Origin: Sanguibacter antarcticus
GTDB taxonomy: Bacteria > Actinomycetota > Actinomycetes > Actinomycetales > Cellulomonadaceae
Direction: 5' to 3'
DNA length: 64,000 bases
Assembly (NCBI RefSeq): GCF_002564005.1
Contig: NZ_PDJG01000001.1
Location: 2,356,001-2,420,000 of the forward strand
Position numbers and translations under genes: made by a program
Shown here: one piece after another, positions 61,060 through 64,000 of the stretch
Layout of the letters: the number at the start of each line of letters is the position of its first letter
How positions within the stretch are numbered: position 1 is the stretch's first letter
The notes under the pieces: generated by a model
Database searches by the model: none
What the model saw: only the letters and a program-made list of their open reading frames with translations
Told to the model about the DNA's origin: nothing

Positions 61060-61806
61060 GTGACCTCGTCCGCGGTGCCCGTCGCGATGATCGCCCGTAC
61101 GGCCGACGTCGACGTGGTGGCGCCGCTGAGCGGGCTCGAGGCTGTTCGGCGGCTCTCGCTGCGCCGCGCAGCCGACCGAGACGACTACACGGCCGCCCAC
61201 GCCCTCGTGCGTGCGTGCGCCGCACGGCTCGTCACGGCGGCCACCGGCGCACCGCCGGACGCGTCACGGCTGGTGCTCACGCACCGGTGCCCCGGGTGCG
61301 GCAGCGAGGAGCACGGGGTGCCGCGGATCGACGGGATCTCGGGGCTGCACGTGAGCCTGTCCCGCTCGGACGGCGTCGTCGCCGCGGTCGCGGGGTGGGA
61401 GCCGGTCGGTATCGACGTCCAGGCGGTGCAGGCTCTCGGCGCGGTCGGTGCAGACGCCGCCACCGCTCCCACCGCCGCGCGGCTCGTCGCGATGGCTCTC
61501 TCCCCCGCCGAGCAGGCGCTGGTGGCGGCGCACGAGGCGCCCGAGGTCGCGTTCGCCCGTCTCTGGGTCCGCAAGGAGGCGCTGCTCAAGGTCGGTGTCG
61601 GCACCCTGGACGCGCTCGCTGGTCTCGAGGTGTCTCACGGCCCGGCGCCGGGTCGTCACGGAGCGTGGACCTTCACCGGGTGGGAGGACGGTACGCACGT
61701 CGCGGCCGTCGCCGCGCACGGTGAGGTGCGGCTCACCGTGCACGACGACACGCCCGCAGCACGAGACACCCCTGATGCACAGGCTCCACGAGAGGTGTAT
61801 CACTGA
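61060..61806 (+). CDS. 4'-phosphopantetheinyl transferase (Sfp type)
   Basis: A 248-residue Sfp-type transferase. HVSLSRSDGVVAAVAG, PVGIDVQAVQ (Mg2+-binding Asp near 118) and ARLWVRKEALLKVGVG (WxxKEA motif near 168) are diagnostic. It activates carrier proteins of fatty acid, polyketide or nonribosomal peptide synthases by adding phosphopantetheine from CoA. A Cys pair in HRCPGCGSEEHGVP is found in many actinobacterial members. The GTG has GGAG nine bases upstream; the longer frame back to 60862 overlaps pgi and is discarded. No synthase genes are in the window. Confidence 0.92.
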   Translation: MTSSAVPVAMIARTADVDVVAPLSGLEAVRRLSLRRAADRDDYTAAHALVRACAARLVTAATGAPPDASRLVLTHRCPGCGSEEHGVPRIDGISGLHVSLSRSDGVVAAVAGWEPVGIDVQAVQALGAVGADAATAPTAARLVAMALSPAEQALVAAHEAPEVAFARLWVRKEALLKVGVGTLDALAGLEVSHGPAPGRHGAWTFTGWEDGTHVAAVAAHGEVRLTVHDDTPAARDTPDAQAPREVYH

Positions 61807-61851
61807 GAGACGTCGAGTCGCCGGGCCGTCGCGCCCGGAGAGGGGCAGCAC

Positions 61852-62088
61852 ATGGAGAGCTTCGAGACAGACGCACCTGAGACAGGCTCCGCGGTCGGGC
61901 GGTTCCTCGCGCGCCGCTGGGTCCCGATCCTCGTCGTCGTGCTGGTCGGGGTGTTCGTCGCGCAGAACCGCAGCGACGTCTCGGTCCACATCTTCTGGGC
62001 GACCGTCACCTCGCCCCTGTGGTTGGTCCTCTCGCTGGTCTTCCTGCTCGGGGTCCTCGCCGGGGCGTACCGCAGCAGGCGCCGCTAG
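61852..62088 (+). CDS. LapA-domain (DUF1049) membrane protein
   Basis: A 78-residue protein with two helices (residues ~22-40 and ~50-70). VAQNRSDVSVHIFWATVTSPLWLVL is the conserved LapA/YciS pattern (QN....V...F......PL). Function is unknown in actinobacteria; in E. coli a relative is involved in LPS assembly, which does not apply here. The last four bases overlap the tail of the convergent glycosyltransferase gene. Confidence 0.85.
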   Translation: MESFETDAPETGSAVGRFLARRWVPILVVVLVGVFVAQNRSDVSVHIFWATVTSPLWLVLSLVFLLGVLAGAYRSRRR

Positions 62089-63284
62089 CCCCTAGGTGCC
62101 GCAGGCGTCTCCGACGTCCCGGCGGCCCCTGCGGCCCGGTAGACGTCGAGGATCTGCGTGCCGATGACGTCGACGTCGAAGCGCGCTGCCGCAGCGACCT
62201 GTCGTTCGCTGGCCGCCGCTCGCGCGTCGGCATCGTCGACGAACCGGGCGAGGAGCGCGGCGAAGGCACCGGTGTCGGTCGCATCGACGAGCTGGTCCTC
62301 GAGACCGTCCATGACGGTCCGGTAGCCCGGGTTGTCTCCGGCGAGGACCACACCGCGCGACGCCGCGAGCGCTTCAACGACGCTGATGCCGAAGCTCTCG
62401 CCGCCGGTGGAGGGCAGCGCCACGATGTCGGCGCCCGCGAGGAGCGCTGCTTTGTCGTCTTCGGTGACGTACCCGACGAGCTCGACCGATCCGCCGAGGT
62501 CGTTGTCGCGCACGAGCGCCTGGAGAGCGTCCTTGAGCGGTCCTGTCCCGCCGAGGACGACGTGGACGGGCCGGGTGGTCAGCGCCCGCATCCGGACGAC
62601 GGCCCGGAGGAGCTCGATCGCCCCCTTGCGCTCGACGAGCCGGCCGAGGAAGACGATCCGCACCGGGGCGTCGGGCATCAGGGCGTCGGACGCCGGGGCG
62701 CTGCTCGTCCTGGCGTGCTCGGCGTCGCGTGCGCGGCTGAAGCGGGAGACCTCGACGGGGTTGCCGATGACCACGGGCTCGACACGGAGCGCCTCGGCGG
62801 CGAAGTCGGCAGCGGGACGAGAGACGGCGACGACGCGCGCGAAGCGTCGCAGCTGGCGGCGTTGCACGAGCCCGAGGAGGCGTGTGCCCCACTGCGTGAG
62901 GAACGTCCAGGGAAGGATGTGGAACGTCCCGACGACCACGGTCCTGGCCTGTGCACGGGCCACGACCCGGCCGGCGAGCAGCGGGCTGTAGGGCATGTTC
63001 ACGTGCAGGACGTCGAACGGCGTCGCACGCAGGAGGTCGTCGATGCCGCGGGCCGGCGCGGGCAGCGGGATGCCGAGCCGGTTGCCGTTGAAGCGCAGGC
63101 GCAGGTTCCGGGCGAGGGAGTGCACGTTGACGAGGTCGGAGCGTCGCGTCGTGCTCGTGAGGTAGTGCACTTCGTGGCCCTGCGCGGTGAGCCAGGCGCC
63201 GAGGGTGAGGACGTGCTGCTGGACGCCGTCGGGCCGGTCGAGCGAGTCGTCGATGACGAGGCCGATCCGCAGTGTCTCGCTCAC
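62085..63284 (-). CDS. GT4-family glycosyltransferase
   Basis: A 399-residue GT-B glycosyltransferase. The start RIGLVIDDSLDRPDGVQQHV and LHVNMPYSPLLAGRVVARA resemble the PimA/phosphatidylinositol-mannosyltransferase style; VFLGRLVERKGAIELLRAV and STGGESFGISVVEALAA (E-x7-E motif) are family 4 features. It probably adds a sugar to a lipid or glycan at the cytosolic membrane face; donor and acceptor are unknown. The start GTG overlaps the TGA of dtd by four bases. Confidence 0.9.
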   Translation of the reverse strand: MSETLRIGLVIDDSLDRPDGVQQHVLTLGAWLTAQGHEVHYLTSTTRRSDLVNVHSLARNLRLRFNGNRLGIPLPAPARGIDDLLRATPFDVLHVNMPYSPLLAGRVVARAQARTVVVGTFHILPWTFLTQWGTRLLGLVQRRQLRRFARVVAVSRPAADFAAEALRVEPVVIGNPVEVSRFSRARDAEHARTSSAPASDALMPDAPVRIVFLGRLVERKGAIELLRAVVRMRALTTRPVHVVLGGTGPLKDALQALVRDNDLGGSVELVGYVTEDDKAALLAGADIVALPSTGGESFGISVVEALAASRGVVLAGDNPGYRTVMDGLEDQLVDATDTGAFAALLARFVDDADARAAASERQVAAAARFDVDVIGTQILDVYRAAGAAGTSETPAAPRG

Positions 63285-63706
63285 GCGTCGAGGATGATCG
63301 TCACGGGGCCGTCGTTGACGAGCTCGACGGCCATGTTCGCCCCGAAGCGGCCGGTCCCGACGCGGAGCCCGCGTCCGCGCAGCGCCTCGACGACGGCGTC
63401 GACGAGCGGTTCTGCGACGTCCCCCTTCGCGGCAGCGTTCCACGAGGGACGACGGCCCTTCTTCGTGTCGGCGTAGAGCGTGAACTGGCTCACGACGAGG
63501 ACGGGGGCACTGATGTCTGCTGCGCCGAGCTCACCGTCGAATATGCGCAGCTCCGCGATCTTGCGGGCGATCGTCTCCACCTCGGTGGGTCCGTCGCCGT
63601 GGGTCACGCCGACGAGCGCGACGAGGCACGGCTCGTCGAACGCCGCGAGCACCTCGGTGTCGACCGTGACGGACGCGCGCGACGCGCGCTGCAGCACCGC
63701 GCGCAC
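63281..63706 (-). CDS. dtd: D-aminoacyl-tRNA deacylase
   Basis: A 141-residue DTD. MRAVLQRASRASVTVD, VSQFTLYADTKKGRRPSW (the SQFTL motif with the catalytic Thr) and ELVNDGPVTIIL with the cis Gly-Pro pair are fully conserved. It removes D-amino acids, and glycine from tRNA(Ala), mis-attached to tRNA. One base separates it from the upstream DUF2516 gene. Confidence 0.97.
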   Translation of the reverse strand: MRAVLQRASRASVTVDTEVLAAFDEPCLVALVGVTHGDGPTEVETIARKIAELRIFDGELGAADISAPVLVVSQFTLYADTKKGRRPSWNAAAKGDVAEPLVDAVVEALRGRGLRVGTGRFGANMAVELVNDGPVTIILDA

Positions 63707-63707
63707 G

Positions 63708-64000
63708 TCACCACCCGCCGCGGGAGCCGGGTCCCCGGGGTCCGGAGCCTCCGCGGGGGCCGCGCATGCTGCCGAGCGCGGGGCGCACGTCCGTGAGGTA
63801 GATGATCGCCGGGATGACGACGAAGAGCGCCATGAGCCCGAGGTACCCGCCTCCGAGCGGCGGGTAGAGGCCGATGAACCCGAGCGCGACGGCAGCTGCT
63901 AGCACGAGGGACCAGAACGTCTTGGTCTTCTTGCCCGCGCTGACGAAGGCAGCGCCCGGTCGGCGCAGGGCGTCGACGAGGGCGAAGACCTCGGAGGCGA
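63708..64000 (-). CDS. DUF2516-family membrane protein, N-terminus cut by window edge
   Basis: The frame is open to the right end, giving ~97 residues without a start. EVFALVDALRRPGAAFVSAGKKTKTFW followed by two hydrophobic helices and IPAIIYLTDVRPALGSMR matches DUF2516, a small actinobacterial membrane family of unknown function. The C-terminus is Gly/Pro/Arg-rich. An internal GTG (63905) gives a shorter frame, but the conserved pattern clearly begins before it. Confidence 0.82.
   Translation of the reverse strand, partial: ASEVFALVDALRRPGAAFVSAGKKTKTFWSLVLAAAVALGFIGLYPPLGGGYLGLMALFVVIPAIIYLTDVRPALGSMRGPRGGSGPRGPGSRGGW

Overview
The window is very GC-rich (clearly above 65% G+C) with dense, mostly same-strand gene runs, many four-base ATGA or GTGA stop/start overlaps, frequent GTG starts and an Lsr2 gene. 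These traits, plus ClpC with a ClgR-type box, an F420-type luciferase-like oxidoreductase, and a CBM5/GH18 chitinase under a LAL-type regulator, point to an actinobacterium. The carbohydrate genes and overall style fit the Micrococcales (Cellulomonas / Sanguibacter / Oerskovia-like); that placement is inference from gene content, not from a marker-gene comparison. The contig looks chromosomal: I see no prophage, transposase gene, CRISPR array, rRNA or tRNA.

Layout. 1-2.3 kb: an FHA / PP2C phosphatase signalling group (the FHA protein at the left edge is cut). 2.5-7.9 kb: a seven-gene, translationally coupled minus-strand operon encoding a GT2 glycosyltransferase, a DUF2064 transferase, a SAM methyltransferase, a cytochrome-b-like / molybdopterin oxidoreductase fusion, a small membrane protein and an OmpR-type two-component system. 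8-11.2 kb: a polytopic membrane protein, an NAD-dependent epimerase and MTA phosphorylase. 11.5-14.5 kb: the assimilatory nitrite reductase nirBD. 15.4-19.9 kb: a large LuxR-type ATPase regulator followed by a secreted chitinase. 20-25.2 kb: aldo/keto reductase, DNA/RNA endonuclease, CPA1 Na+/H+ antiporter, a free-standing 5'-3' exonuclease, and Lsr2.

25.5-29.3 kb is the most island-like stretch: a candidate small secreted peptide, an 899-residue FtsX-like permease and an ATPase, preceded by a near-consensus promoter and a cluster of palindromes. The order resembles lactococcin-972-type bacteriocin operons, but the peptide itself is unfamiliar. 29.3-35.4 kb carries a methyltransferase, GNAT acetyltransferase, LLM oxidoreductase, a sigma factor with its membrane partner, and a TerD protein fused to a PD-(D/E)XK-like nuclease domain.

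37.6-43.2 kb is a complete agmatine deiminase pathway (TetR regulator, permease, agmatine deiminase, putrescine carbamoyltransferase, carbamate kinase) with two identical palindromic operators in front of the permease. 43.3-49.1 kb is a divergent glucuronate / fructuronate / mannonate cluster (uronate isomerase and ManD on one side, LacI regulator and fructuronate reductase on the other) with two LacI-type operators between. 49.1-53.8 kb holds a very unusual intergenic region (34-bp perfect palindrome, pyrimidine tract and G-rich tract), a cupredoxin lipoprotein, an orphan ABC ATPase and a subtilisin-family protease with C-terminal repeats. 53.8-64 kb returns to core genes: TspO-like protein, P-loop kinase, clpC, YwiC-like protein, pgi, a phosphopantetheinyl transferase, LapA-like protein, a GT4 glycosyltransferase, dtd and a DUF2516 protein cut by the right edge.
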